This document shows, one piece after another, positions 47,801 to 56,200 of a DNA stretch of 64,000 nucleotides; positions within the stretch are counted from its first letter, which is position 1, and every line of letters begins with the position of its first letter. The stretch is from contig OY970183.1 in the NCBI GenBank assembly GCA_963708155.1, forward strand, positions 2,852,001-2,916,000, written 5' to 3'. The notes under the pieces were generated by a model. It worked only from the letters and a program-made list of their open reading frames with translations, ran no database searches and had not been told where the DNA came from. The position numbers and the translations under genes are program-made. Source of the DNA: Methylovirgula sp963708155. Lineage in GTDB: Bacteria > Pseudomonadota > Alphaproteobacteria > Rhizobiales > Beijerinckiaceae.

Positions 47801-48370
47801 CACCGGTGCCGATGCGCCGGGCGTCGCCATCGCCGCCGTAAGGGAACTGACGAGCAGACTCTGCTGCTTGCCATTGCCCGCCGAAACGGCCAGAGAGCCA
47901 TCCGGCCGCAAGGCGAGGCGCACTTCTATGCCGAAGATTTCAAGCCGGGTCGGCACCACCTTGCCATAGATGAGCGAGATGAGATCGACGGAGATTTCGG
48001 CATGCGGCGCCGAGAGGATTGTCGCACCTTCGCGGTTTTCCAGAGTGAGGTTATCGATCGCCAGCGTCGGGCCGAGTCCGTGCGTCGTGACCGACAAGCC
48101 GCCGAGTTTGAACGCATAATCGGGGGCGACCTTCTCATTGAGCGCCTGCGTGATGCGCGGCCCCAGGCTCGCGAGAACAATCGGGCCCTTGGCCAGATAA
48201 AGCCCCACCAGCGTGACGGCGATGACGCCGATCAGCACGAGACCGCCGCGCGAACCCACAAGCCGGCGCGTCAGCCAGATGAGAAGCGTAAATTGCGGGC
48301 GCAAAGGGCTGCGCAGCACAGCGGGTGCATGCATTTCGCGCCGGACGAGGGCGTCCCTGGTCTCGCGCAT
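44807..48370 (-). CDS. YhdP/AsmA-like envelope protein (DUF3971)
   Basis: An 1187-residue protein with one N-terminal membrane anchor (GGLVLIGVIAVTLVGLYLAK) and a very long periplasmic part made of repeated beta-strand units, the AsmA-like/YhdP architecture (TLAIDNLTLENREGATILSA; GGIADIDVTRPVGAPYG; C-terminal FVPAYDVNNFFTKIPFFGLL and GSPRQPTLNINPFSIAPG). Such proteins bridge the envelope and are implicated in phospholipid transport to the outer membrane. The ATG at 48368-48370 is chosen over a TTG at 48400. The frame is intact over 3.5 kb. Single gene, divergent from bcp. Confidence 0.87.
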   Translation of the reverse strand: MRETRDALVRREMHAPAVLRSPLRPQFTLLIWLTRRLVGSRGGLVLIGVIAVTLVGLYLAKGPIVLASLGPRITQALNEKVAPDYAFKLGGLSVTTHGLGPTLAIDNLTLENREGATILSAPHAEISVDLISLIYGKVVPTRLEIFGIEVRLALRPDGSLAVSAGNGKQQSLLVSSLTAAMATPGASAPVAPELPPLAGAARPRSLAMKRIAAALRLLIDVATRPTGPLAKIDRVAISQGRFVIEDELNHETKLYDGLQLSLAKAGGGTNFDLSAQGPNGPWSVSARAAGKPGAARRLDFNFKNISIDEISLVSGARNIGADFDMPVSSHLTVAIDAKNQLTDTSGSLHFDPGYLRFDDPNDEPRLIDSIDTSLHWDGVERQMIIDNAEIRTGQTDITLHGAITPPVREGDDWLIGLTNSKRGVYGMERPGEDPIFFDHINFQGRLALDEKTFHIDRFAFSGPNNGFAMAGAVDWKNGPHMSMGASLSPTPAKVVMRLWPAFMAADIRAWFLEHVKGGIFTRGTLRMNFDAAMIDHMHHQYPPPNPALAIDFAVSNGSLTFLKGVPPLDGVEGFGHIAGRTSTFTATSGHMQVGSVGVLTLSQGGFHIDHAEIRPTPAEFSARVTGDVRAVGALLNLDALKPFVSLPVDTTKIGGQIDGQLGIQLRLGPGADPKRDFKLTVDSTTTQFSAQKLLGNQDLTDATLRVTVNNDGLHAWGKGHCLGGIADIDVTRPVGAPYGTAVVSMEMDDAARAKQGLAVLPGLSGPIGMRITAPLGAPAPVKAQIDLDLARAEIDGLGIVKPAGKPGKASFILSANDDHTTSLDQLVLDAGGASIKGSVKIGTPDDPSQFSAHLTQVKLSPGDDAKVDLSKAGDTVKVVIHAASFDGRPFLKTLTLSHAEDSGEDEASPHAAKGKPTAHLLAKTTNDLNIDVAMKAESLVGFNKVAMSNVDLHLVKNSDMLKEFALTARMGRQSTIVGHLDHADSPAPQLDLTTDNAGGLLAFIDLYKHMKGGVLNVAMRLGHDAMAGSLVVKNFVLADEPALRRLVSEGVPRDTRTGEPAFDPDAVSFRKLQVNFQRAEGRLDISDGVIYGSQIGVTANGWLDFAASRVDLQGTFVPAYDVNNFFTKIPFFGLLAGGSNEGLFAVNYHIVGSPRQPTLNINPFSIAPGILRKIFGSIDLTNPDSEF

Positions 48371-48542
48371 GCCGCCAATATCGTCGCTGTGATCGACCAA
48401 ACCGGAAGTGGCCCTTCGGCAACAGACTGAACTGGAAAGCCGATTCGTACCCGAATATACGTGGCTTGTCGAAATCCCATGCGCTCGACTGGCCCGGCTC
48501 GCGTAAGCGTTTGCCGTTTAATGAGACGAAAGGAAGGCGGAA

Positions 48543-49016
48543 ATGAGCGACAGACTTGGCCCCGGCGACAAGGCCCCGGATTTTGAACTGCCGGACGATT
48601 CCGGCGCGGTCCGAACGCTCAAATCTTTTGCTGGAAAAAAGCTCGTGCTCTATTTCTACCCCAAGGACAATACGACCGGGTGCACCCGCGAAGCGATTGA
48701 TTTCAGCGGCCTCAAAAGCGCTTTCGCCAAAGCCGGCGCTGCGGTCGCGGGCGTGTCGCCCAATTCAGTCGCAAGGCACGCCAAATTCAAGACCAAACAT
48801 GATCTCGATCTTGAACTGATCTCCGACGAATCGAAGGCCATGCTGGAAGCTTATGGCGTGTGGGCGGAAAAGAGCCTCTACGGGCGCAAATATATGGGCG
48901 TCGAGCGCACGACCTTCCTGATTGCGCCCGACGGAAGGATCGCCCAAGTCTGGCATAAGGTGAAAGTGCCGGGCCATGCGGCGGCGGTGCTTGCGGCGGC
49001 GCAAACCCTCGCCTGA
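48543..49016 (+). CDS. bcp: Peroxiredoxin Bcp/PrxQ type, single cysteine
   Basis: A 157-residue thiol peroxidase reducing H2O2 and organic hydroperoxides. The peroxidatic Cys47 is in PKDNTTGCTREAIDF. The usual resolving cysteine five residues later is replaced (E-A-I-D), and no other cysteine exists, so it must act as a 1-Cys enzyme using an external thiol. Other Prx features are normal (LPDDSGAVRTLKSFAGKKLV; GVERTTFLIAPDG). GGAAGG lies close before the ATG at 48543. Confidence 0.93.
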   Translation: MSDRLGPGDKAPDFELPDDSGAVRTLKSFAGKKLVLYFYPKDNTTGCTREAIDFSGLKSAFAKAGAAVAGVSPNSVARHAKFKTKHDLDLELISDESKAMLEAYGVWAEKSLYGRKYMGVERTTFLIAPDGRIAQVWHKVKVPGHAAAVLAAAQTLA

Positions 49017-49097
49017 GATCAAATATGTTCAGGGAAAATTAACCTTAACACAGTCCTATCACGAGTGTTTTTCACTCGAAGTCGGTTGGGTCTGTTG

Positions 49098-50483
49098 ATG
49101 CACGCCCGTCATGCTCAAGCTGGCCACAGGCCTCACAGCCATCATCACCGTTTCCTTCTCACATTTGCCTATCGCGCCCATGCCCGCACTTTGGCGATCC
49201 CGCGCTTTGCCGCCATTGTCGTGTTTCTGCTGATCCCCGTTGCCGCGGTGATCTATCTTGCGGCGACCTGCTATCTGATTTTCCACGACGACGTGCTGGC
49301 GGGGCTGATGCAGCATCAGGCCGACATGCAATATGCCTATGAGGATCGCATCGCGGCGCTGAAGCGCGACGTCGAGAATGCCGATCAGCAGTCGGCAACC
49401 GCCGCCGCCGATTTCGCCCAACGCCTGCGCGACTTTTCGCGGCGTCAGGATCAGGTTGAAAGCCGCACCGCTCTGCTGGTCACTTTCGCGGCCGAGGCGA
49501 AGCAAATGCACCTTCCCGCCGACGCGGATGCACCCGCCGCGATCGATCCTGCCCCGACCGCATCCATTCCCCCGCCCCCTGCCCCGACCGCCGCGGCGGC
49601 CCTCGCAGCCCCGAATCCGCCGCCGCTCGATGGCAAGCCGCACCCGGCGGGCTTCGACCTGAGACTGCAGGACGGCGGCCGCCCGGCACCCCTGCCTTTC
49701 AGCACAAGCGATGCGGCCCCGGCCGATAACGATGCCGCGCAATCGGCGAACAGTCTGGCGCATGATCTCGCTGCCCGCTACCAGCGCACCGAGGCGACCG
49801 ATCTCGCCCTGCTCGCCGCGCTCGAGCGTCCGGCCGACCGGGTAAGACGCCGCGTCGATGACACGCTCGCCGCTATTGGGCTTTCGGCCAACCGTTTCCA
49901 TGTTGGCGATCACCCGCCATATGGTAGTGCTGCGGGCGGCGTGGGGGGACCCTTTGTGCCGCTGCCGGTTCTCTCCGACGGCTCCGCTTTTGCCGGCGCC
50001 GCGGCGCACCTGCAAAATGCTCTCGTAACAGCGGAAGATCTCGAAGCCGTCCTGCCGCATATTCCCCTGAAGGCACCGCTGCCCGGCGAGCTGGAGGTGA
50101 CCTCGCCTTTCGGGCCGCGCATCGATCCTTTCTGGGGCCGCCCGGCTTTGCACACGGGCGTGGATCTGCACGGGGCCTATGGCGATTCGGTGCGCGCCAC
50201 CGCGCCGGGGCGCGTCACCTTCGCGGGTGCGATGGGCGGCTACGGCAATCTTGTCGAGATCGATAACGGCAACGGTCTAGCGACGCGCTATGCGCATCTC
50301 TCCAGCATCGACGTCGCTCAAGGAGAAAGCGTCGGCGCTGGTACAATCGTCGGTCATATCGGCGACACCGGCCGCGCGACAGGTCCGCATTTACATTACG
50401 AAGTGCGAATCGACGGCGAGCCTGTCGATCCGGAGCGCTTCCTGCGCGCTGGCCAAACCCTTGCCGCCAACCTCCCGCTTTGA
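49098..50483 (+). CDS. M23-family (LytM) membrane-anchored metallopeptidase
   Basis: A 461-residue cell-wall enzyme or divisome regulator. One N-terminal segment (FAAIVVFLLIPVAAVIYLAA), a coiled-coil-like stretch (YEDRIAALKRDVENADQQSA), a proline/alanine-rich linker, then the LytM domain at about residues 340-450 with the zinc motifs HTGVDLHGAYGD and GPHLHYEVRIDG (H-x3-D and H-x-H) intact. This suggests an active endopeptidase cutting peptidoglycan cross-links. The ATG at 49098 is preferred; a GTG at 49065 adds 11 residues. Convergent with nothing close; a small secreted protein follows. Confidence 0.88.
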   Translation: MHARHAQAGHRPHSHHHRFLLTFAYRAHARTLAIPRFAAIVVFLLIPVAAVIYLAATCYLIFHDDVLAGLMQHQADMQYAYEDRIAALKRDVENADQQSATAAADFAQRLRDFSRRQDQVESRTALLVTFAAEAKQMHLPADADAPAAIDPAPTASIPPPPAPTAAAALAAPNPPPLDGKPHPAGFDLRLQDGGRPAPLPFSTSDAAPADNDAAQSANSLAHDLAARYQRTEATDLALLAALERPADRVRRRVDDTLAAIGLSANRFHVGDHPPYGSAAGGVGGPFVPLPVLSDGSAFAGAAAHLQNALVTAEDLEAVLPHIPLKAPLPGELEVTSPFGPRIDPFWGRPALHTGVDLHGAYGDSVRATAPGRVTFAGAMGGYGNLVEIDNGNGLATRYAHLSSIDVAQGESVGAGTIVGHIGDTGRATGPHLHYEVRIDGEPVDPERFLRAGQTLAANLPL

Positions 50484-50642
50484 GCGGTTCGCAGTTCCGG
50501 CGCGCCTGAAACTCCTTGCGCGGAGCTCATCGAAGCGCCTTGGAAAATCAGGGATTGCCATCTCTTATCGACGATGATTTCGCGCGGAACTCCTTTGGCT
50601 GCCGGCAATTGTCCCGCCGCATCCAACAGGAGGAGACAAGCT

Positions 50643-50924
50643 ATGAAATTTCTTATGCTTGCAGCGGCACTTTCGCTCGCATCGCCCGGCTTATGTTTGG
50701 CGCAGACCAGCGCGCCGACCACGAATCCCAGCGCGCATTCCAAGCCCTCTACTTCGCCTAACGGACCGGCCGGCTCGAGCATGATGGAACAGGGACAGGC
50801 AAAACCCTGCGCCAACCAGGCGAGCGGCACGAGCGATCGCATGGGCGGCAGCGGTCACACCTCGGCTGCATCCGGCGGCGCCGACAGCAACCCTAGCGGG
50901 AAAGTTGGCACGGGAGCCTGCTAA
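50643..50924 (+). CDS. Small secreted Ser/Gly-rich hypothetical protein
   Basis: A 93-residue protein with a clear signal peptide (MKFLMLAAALSLASPGLCLA, cut before QTSAP). The mature 73 residues are low-complexity, rich in Ser, Gly, Pro and Thr (GQAKPCANQASGTSDRMGGS), with two cysteines (KPC and the C-terminal GAC). AGGAGGAG just before the ATG at 50643 decides the start. It is probably periplasmic or surface-exposed. No family is recognised. A hairpin terminator follows. Confidence 0.7.
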   Translation: MKFLMLAAALSLASPGLCLAQTSAPTTNPSAHSKPSTSPNGPAGSSMMEQGQAKPCANQASGTSDRMGGSGHTSAASGGADSNPSGKVGTGAC

Positions 50925-50954
50925 AGTCGGTATCGCACAAGGAAATATATTTTC

Positions 50955-50981
50955 GCTTGCCGGGCTTTTTGTCCGGCAAGC
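50955..50981 (+). terminator. Hairpin after the small secreted protein gene
   Basis: A perfect 9-bp stem, GCTTGCCGG (50955-50963) and CCGGCAAGC (50973-50981), with loop GCTTTTTGT, 30 bases after the stop codon. The sequence after the stem is AT-rich but has no T tract, so intrinsic termination may be weak; 3'-end protection is an alternative. Confidence 0.55.
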
Positions 50982-51102
50982 ATGTATTTGGCTGCTTGAT
51001 CAATAAGTATTTATCCTCATGTAAAATAAGGAAGTTGACACGCTTAGTCATTGTGTACAACTAATACGTGTATACAGCTTACTCAGCCTTCCCGGAGCCA
51101 AT

Positions 51103-51393
51103 ATGTGCAGCGACAGGCCTTCGCGGTTGCGCGGACCCGTGCCGAAAGTGCGTCAAAAGAAAACAATGGGTTCATCAGTTTCCAGCCAGCATTCACCTGA
51201 AACCTCCGCGCGTAAAACCGGCGCCAGCGCCACCGACTATGTGGCTGGCGTCGCCGACTACATAGCAAACATGTCCGCGGAACTTGCGGCCCTCGCCGGG
51301 GGCGCCGACCTGGAAACCTTGGCTTATCTCCTGAATCTGGCGCGGCTCGAAGCTGAATCGCACGTGCCGAAGCTCGACGGACCGTCAAACTGA
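51103..51393 (+). CDS. Small conserved hypothetical protein
   Basis: A 96-residue (or 75-residue, from the ATG at 51166) protein. The C-terminal half, ATDYVAGVADYIANMSAELA and AGGADLETLAYLLNLARLEA, looks like two amphipathic helices, a pattern I recall from small Rhizobiales proteins of unknown role. GGAG at about 51094-51097 supports the 51103 start; the N-terminus is basic (RLRGPVPKVRQKK). The 3' end overlaps the convergent dprA by 9 bases. The upstream 120 bases are AT-rich and probably hold its promoter. Confidence 0.6.
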   Translation: MCSDRPSRLRGPVPKVRQKKTMGSSVSSQHSPETSARKTGASATDYVAGVADYIANMSAELAALAGGADLETLAYLLNLARLEAESHVPKLDGPSN

Positions 51394-52608
51394 GGTCGTC
51401 AGACTGACCAGATCGCCGCCGCTGCGGATGAGTTTTCCGGACAATTCCAGCTCAAGAAGAATCGCGCGCGTCTCGCCCGTCGACAGATTTGCGCTGCGCG
51501 CGAGTTCATCGACCGATACAGGCGATGGGCCGAGCAAGGTCACGAGTCGCGCCTGCGGCGTCTGTCCCGCGGACGTTTCCGCTGCGTCATTCTCCGGCGG
51601 CAAATCATGCGACTGGCCGTCCGCGCCCCGTGCGCGAGGCGCAGCCTCCACCAGCTCAAGTTCATCCCATAAAGGCTCGTCGAGCGGTCCGGCGACTGCG
51701 CTTTCCGACAAACCAGGGCGCGGCACATCACCAATCTGCCGCGCCAGCCCCTCGATCACGTCCTCGGCCGACGTGCACAGCGTTGCTCCATCGCGGATCA
51801 ATTGATTTGTGCCTTCGGCACGCGGATCAAGCGGCGAACCTGGAACGGCAAAGACCTCGCGCCCCTGCTCGCTGGCGAATCGCGCGGTGATGAGCGAGCC
51901 CGAGCGATGCGCCGCTTCGACGATCACGACTCCATCCGCAAGACCCGAAATGATGCGGTTGCGGCGCGGAAAATCGCGGCCGCGCGCCTCCCACCCAAAC
52001 GGCATCTCGCTGATCGCCCCGCCCTGTTCCAGCAGTGATTCAAGCAGCGGCGCGTGTTCGGCCGGATAGATTCTATCGAGTCCGCCGGCGAGAACCGCGA
52101 TCGAGCCATTCGCGCAACTCGTCTTGTGCGCGCGCTGGTCGATACCGCGGGCGAGCCCGGAGACTATAAGGAAGCCGGCCTCGGCCAGCCCGCGCGTCAG
52201 CCGCTCTGTAAACGCGAGCCCCGCCGCAGAGGCATTGCGCGAGCCGACGACGGCGACGGCCGGACGCTGAAACGCCGCAAGGCGGCCCCGTAGGGCGACC
52301 AAAGGCGGCGCCGCATCGATCCGCGCGAGGCGGGCGGGATAATCGGCTTCGCCAAAAGCCGCGAAGGTCGCGCCAGAGCGGGCAGCGGCTTCAAATTCGC
52401 GCGCGATGTCCTCGATTTTGGCGATCTTCACCGCGCGGCCGCGTGGCATCAGCCGCGGCAGTGCCTCCAGCGCTCCGCGCGCCCCGCCATAGCGATGGAC
52501 GAGCGCCTGAAACGTGCGCGGGCCGATGTTCTCGCTGCGCCAGAGGCGCAGCCAATCGAAACGCTGCGTGTCGGAAAGTTTGACGCTCCCCGCCGCGCCG
52601 CTGCTCAT
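51385..52608 (-). CDS. dprA: DNA-processing protein DprA
   Basis: Binds incoming single-stranded DNA in natural transformation and loads RecA. 407 residues: N-terminal helical SAM-like region (RFDWLRLWRSENIGPRTFQA), extended Rossmann fold with VVGSRNASAAGLAFTERLTR, IVSGLARGIDQRAH, LAGGLDRIYPAEH and FPRRNRIISGLADGVVIVEA, and a C-terminal winged helix of the DprA type (SVDELARSANLSTGETRAIL). It overlaps plsY by 4 bases (ATGA). The plsY-dprA order is widely conserved, and DprA presence alone does not show competence. Confidence 0.96.
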   Translation of the reverse strand: MSSGAAGSVKLSDTQRFDWLRLWRSENIGPRTFQALVHRYGGARGALEALPRLMPRGRAVKIAKIEDIAREFEAAARSGATFAAFGEADYPARLARIDAAPPLVALRGRLAAFQRPAVAVVGSRNASAAGLAFTERLTRGLAEAGFLIVSGLARGIDQRAHKTSCANGSIAVLAGGLDRIYPAEHAPLLESLLEQGGAISEMPFGWEARGRDFPRRNRIISGLADGVVIVEAAHRSGSLITARFASEQGREVFAVPGSPLDPRAEGTNQLIRDGATLCTSAEDVIEGLARQIGDVPRPGLSESAVAGPLDEPLWDELELVEAAPRARGADGQSHDLPPENDAAETSAGQTPQARLVTLLGPSPVSVDELARSANLSTGETRAILLELELSGKLIRSGGDLVSLTTSV

Positions 52609-53207
52609 GCCTCTTCAGCCGCCGTCTTCGCGCCGATCTTCGATTCGGTGCCGGCAAGCAAACGCGCGATATTGGCGCGATGCAGCCACCACGCCAGCAC
52701 AGTCAGCAGGCCATAGAGAACGGCGACATCGCGGCGCCCGTCGATGACCAGCGCGAGCGGTGTCGCCGCGCTCGCGGCGAGCGCGCCAGCCGAGGAATAG
52801 CGCGTCGCGGCCGCCACCGCGAGCCAGACAGTGACGAAGACCAGCGCCACATGCCAATCGAGTCCAAAGAGGCAGCCAAGAAAGGTCGCAATCCCCTTGC
52901 CGCCGCGAAATCCGAGCCAGACCGGGAAGACATGGCCGAGAAAGGCCCCCGCCGCGGCGAAGAGCGGCGGCAGGCCGGGCGCAACCGCCGCGACGATCAG
53001 CACCGCCGCAAGACCCTTGAGCGCATCGAGAAGCAGTGTCGCCGCTGCGAGATCCTTGCGCCCCGTGCGCAGCACATTGGTCGCGCCGATATTGCCTGAG
53101 CCGATGCTGCGCAGATCGGCGGTGCCGGCAAAACGCGTCAGCACGAGGCCAAAGGGAATTGACCCGCACAAATACCCGAAAACAAGTGCCAACACAGAAT
53201 TCAGCAC
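52605..53207 (-). CDS. plsY: Acyl-phosphate:glycerol-3-phosphate acyltransferase PlsY
   Basis: A 200-residue inner-membrane acyltransferase making lysophosphatidic acid from acyl-phosphate, the first acylation in phospholipid synthesis. Motifs: GSIPFGLVLTRFAG, GSGNIGATNVLRTGRKD, GHVFPVWLGFRGGKGIAT and a C-terminal LLAGTESKIG. About six membrane segments. The start is a GTG at 53205-53207, since no ATG fits before the first segment. First gene of a plsY-dprA unit. Confidence 0.96.
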   Translation of the reverse strand: MLNSVLALVFGYLCGSIPFGLVLTRFAGTADLRSIGSGNIGATNVLRTGRKDLAAATLLLDALKGLAAVLIVAAVAPGLPPLFAAAGAFLGHVFPVWLGFRGGKGIATFLGCLFGLDWHVALVFVTVWLAVAAATRYSSAGALAASAATPLALVIDGRRDVAVLYGLLTVLAWWLHRANIARLLAGTESKIGAKTAAEEA

Positions 53208-53282
53208 AACCGCGCCCCCTAACCGGCGCCAAACTAGCCGGACGATGATCTCGCGGCAACCAGTGCCGCGGCCATCGCAGGC

Positions 53283-56200
53283 TCACACATATTCGACGTT
53301 GAGAATGCCCGGAATCGTCTTCAGCGACGAGGCGACATTGGCGTTGGCCGGATATCTGCCCGGCAATTTCACCTCGACTTCACCGACGCCCGTCATCAGA
53401 ACGAGCGAGACCTCACCATCGCCCCGGCCAGCGAGGCCGCGAGCGATCGATGGCAGTGGCGCGGGATCGCGGAGGAAGACGCGCAGCCCCTTCTGCCGGC
53501 GGCTCGCCGCCTGATCGAGCGGCTCGACGAAGATGATCCGTGCGCGCACATCCTCGCCCTCGACGCTCGCCTGTAGCGCGACAAGCACGGCAGCGCCCTT
53601 CTCAAGAAGCTCGCGATATTGATTGAGTCCTTCCTGAAACAGGATGGCTTCATATTGGCCGGATTGATCCGACAATTGCACGATGCCCATCTTGCTGCCG
53701 GCGCGGGTGCGCCGCTCCTGCCGGTCAAGCACGACGGCGGCAAGACGGTCGGCGGAAGCCCCCTGCTTCACCGCCCGGGCAAAATCGCTCCAGCGCCGCA
53801 CGCGCAGCCGCTGAAGCACGGCGCCGTAAGCATCAAGCGGATGGCCGGAGAGGAAGAAGCCGACAGATTCGAACTCGTGCTGCAACCGCTCCGCCAGCGA
53901 CCAGCTGTCCACCTTGATACCGGCAAGCGGATTGACGCGCTCGGCGTCGAAGAGTCCGGACTGGCCGGCAGAGCGCTCGTCCTCGCGCCGATGCGCCAAG
54001 GCCAGAATCGGCTCGATCGCGGCGGCGACGCGCGCCCGATCGGCCTCGAGCGCATCGAAGGCGCCCGCTGCGGCGAGACATTCCAGCATGCGCTTGTTCA
54101 CGTCGCGGGCGGAAATCCGCTCAGCGAAGTCGCCAAGATCGGCAAAAGGGCGCCCGCCCCGGGCCGCGACCAAAGCGGCGGACTGGCCTTCGCCGACACC
54201 CTTGATCGCCGAGAGCGCATAAAGAATGGACAGGCTCTCATCGGTACCGGCGGCGACTTCGAAATCGACGCCGGAACGGTTGACCGACGGCGGCTCGATC
54301 TTGATGCCGAGGCGGCGTGCCTCGTTGGCGAACTCAGATAGTTTGTCGGTCGCGCCCTTGTCCAACGTCATCGAGGCGGCGAGAAACTCGACCGGATAAT
54401 TGGCCTTGAAATAGGCCGTCTGATAGGCGAGCAGCGCATAAGCCGCAGCGTGACTCTTGTTGAAACCGTAATCGGCGAATTTCGCGAGCAGGTCGAAAAT
54501 CTCGTCGGCGCGCTTTTTCGTCAGGCCGCGCTCGACAGCGCCGCTGACGAAGCGGCTGCGCTGCGCATCCATCTCGGCCTTGATCTTCTTGCCCATGGCG
54601 CGACGCAGAAGATCAGCTTCGCCAAGCGAATAGCCGGAGAGCAATTGCGCGATCTGCATCACCTGCTCTTGATAGATGATGACGCCGAACGTCTCCTTCA
54701 AAATCGGCTCGAGTGTGGGATCGATATAATCGGGCGGCTCATCACCAAGCTTTACCGCGCAATAGGTCGGGATATTGGCCATCGGGCCGGGCCGGTAGAG
54801 CGCGACAAGCGCGATCAGATCCTCGAAACGGTCGGCGCGCATTTCGACGAGCGCCTTGCGCATGCCGGCACTTTCCACCTGGAACACGCCGACCACTTCA
54901 CCGCGCCGAAGCATTTCATAGGTCTTCAAATCATCGAGCGGAATTTCCGCGAGATCGATCGCTATGCCGCGCTGCGCCAGAAGCCGCACAGTCTTGTCGA
55001 GCACCGTCAGCGTCTTGAGGCCGAGGAAGTCGAATTTGACGAGGCCTGCCGGCTCGACCCATTTCATGTTGAACTGGGTCGCCGGCATATCCGATTTCGG
55101 ATCGCGATAGAGCGGCACAAGCTCTTCGAGCGGCCGGTCGCCGATGACAATGCCCGCCGCATGGGTCGAGGCGTTGGAATAAAGCCCTTCGAGCGTCTCG
55201 GCGATCTTCAACATGCGCGCGACGCGCGGCTCGGCTTCCGCCGCCTCGCGCAGCCGCGGCTCGGATTCGATCGCCTGTTTCAGCGAGACCGGCGCCGCCG
55301 GGTTTTGCGGCACAAGCTTGGCGAGCTTATCGACCTGGCCGAGCGGCATTTCGAGGACGCGGCCAACATTGCGCATGACGCCGCGCGCGAGAAAGGAACC
55401 GAAGGTGATGATCTGCGCGACCCGATCCGCGCCGTAGCGCTCGCGCACATATCGAATGACCTCGTCGCGCCGGTCCTGACAGAAGTCGATATCGAAGTCC
55501 GGCATCGACACGCGTTCGGGGTTGAGGAAGCGCTCGAAGAGAAGGCCGAACCGCAGCGGATCGAGATCCGTGATCGTCAACGCATAGGCCACGAGCGAGC
55601 CCGCGCCCGAGCCGCGCCCTGGCCCGACTGGAATGCCGTTGCGTTTGGCGTATTTGATGAAATCCGCGACGATGAGGAAATAGCCGGGGAATTTCATCTT
55701 GACGATGACGTCGAGTTCGAAGGCGAGCCGGGCGCTATAGTCCGCTTCGGCGAGGCCAGGCGCCAAACCGCGCTTGGCAAGGCGGGCGGCAAGCCCCGCC
55801 TCTGCCTGACGCACGAGTTCAGCCGCTTCGGCCACCTCATCATCCCCGTTGGCGCCGGAGAAGCGCGGCAGGATGGGTTTGCGGGTCAATGGGCGATAGG
55901 CGCACCGCAAGGCGGCTTCGACGCTATTGGCCAGGGCTTCAGGCAGATCGGCAAAAATCTCGCCCATCTCTGCCCGCGTCTTGAAACGATGCTCGGGGGT
56001 GAGCTGTCGCCGCGTCTGGTCGCCGATGACGGTTCCCTCAGCGATACATAGCAAGGCGTCATGCGCTTCATAATCTTCAGCGCTGGCGAAGAAGGGCTCG
56101 TTGCTGGCAACCAGCGGCAACGAATGGCGGTAAGCAAGATCGATCAGGTGCGGCTCGACGTCCCGCTCCTGCGCCAGACCGTGCCGCTGCAGCTCGACGT

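Noticed and set aside
54450..56051. A 533-codon frame antisense to dnaE
   Set aside because: Pure shadow of the dnaE reading frame.
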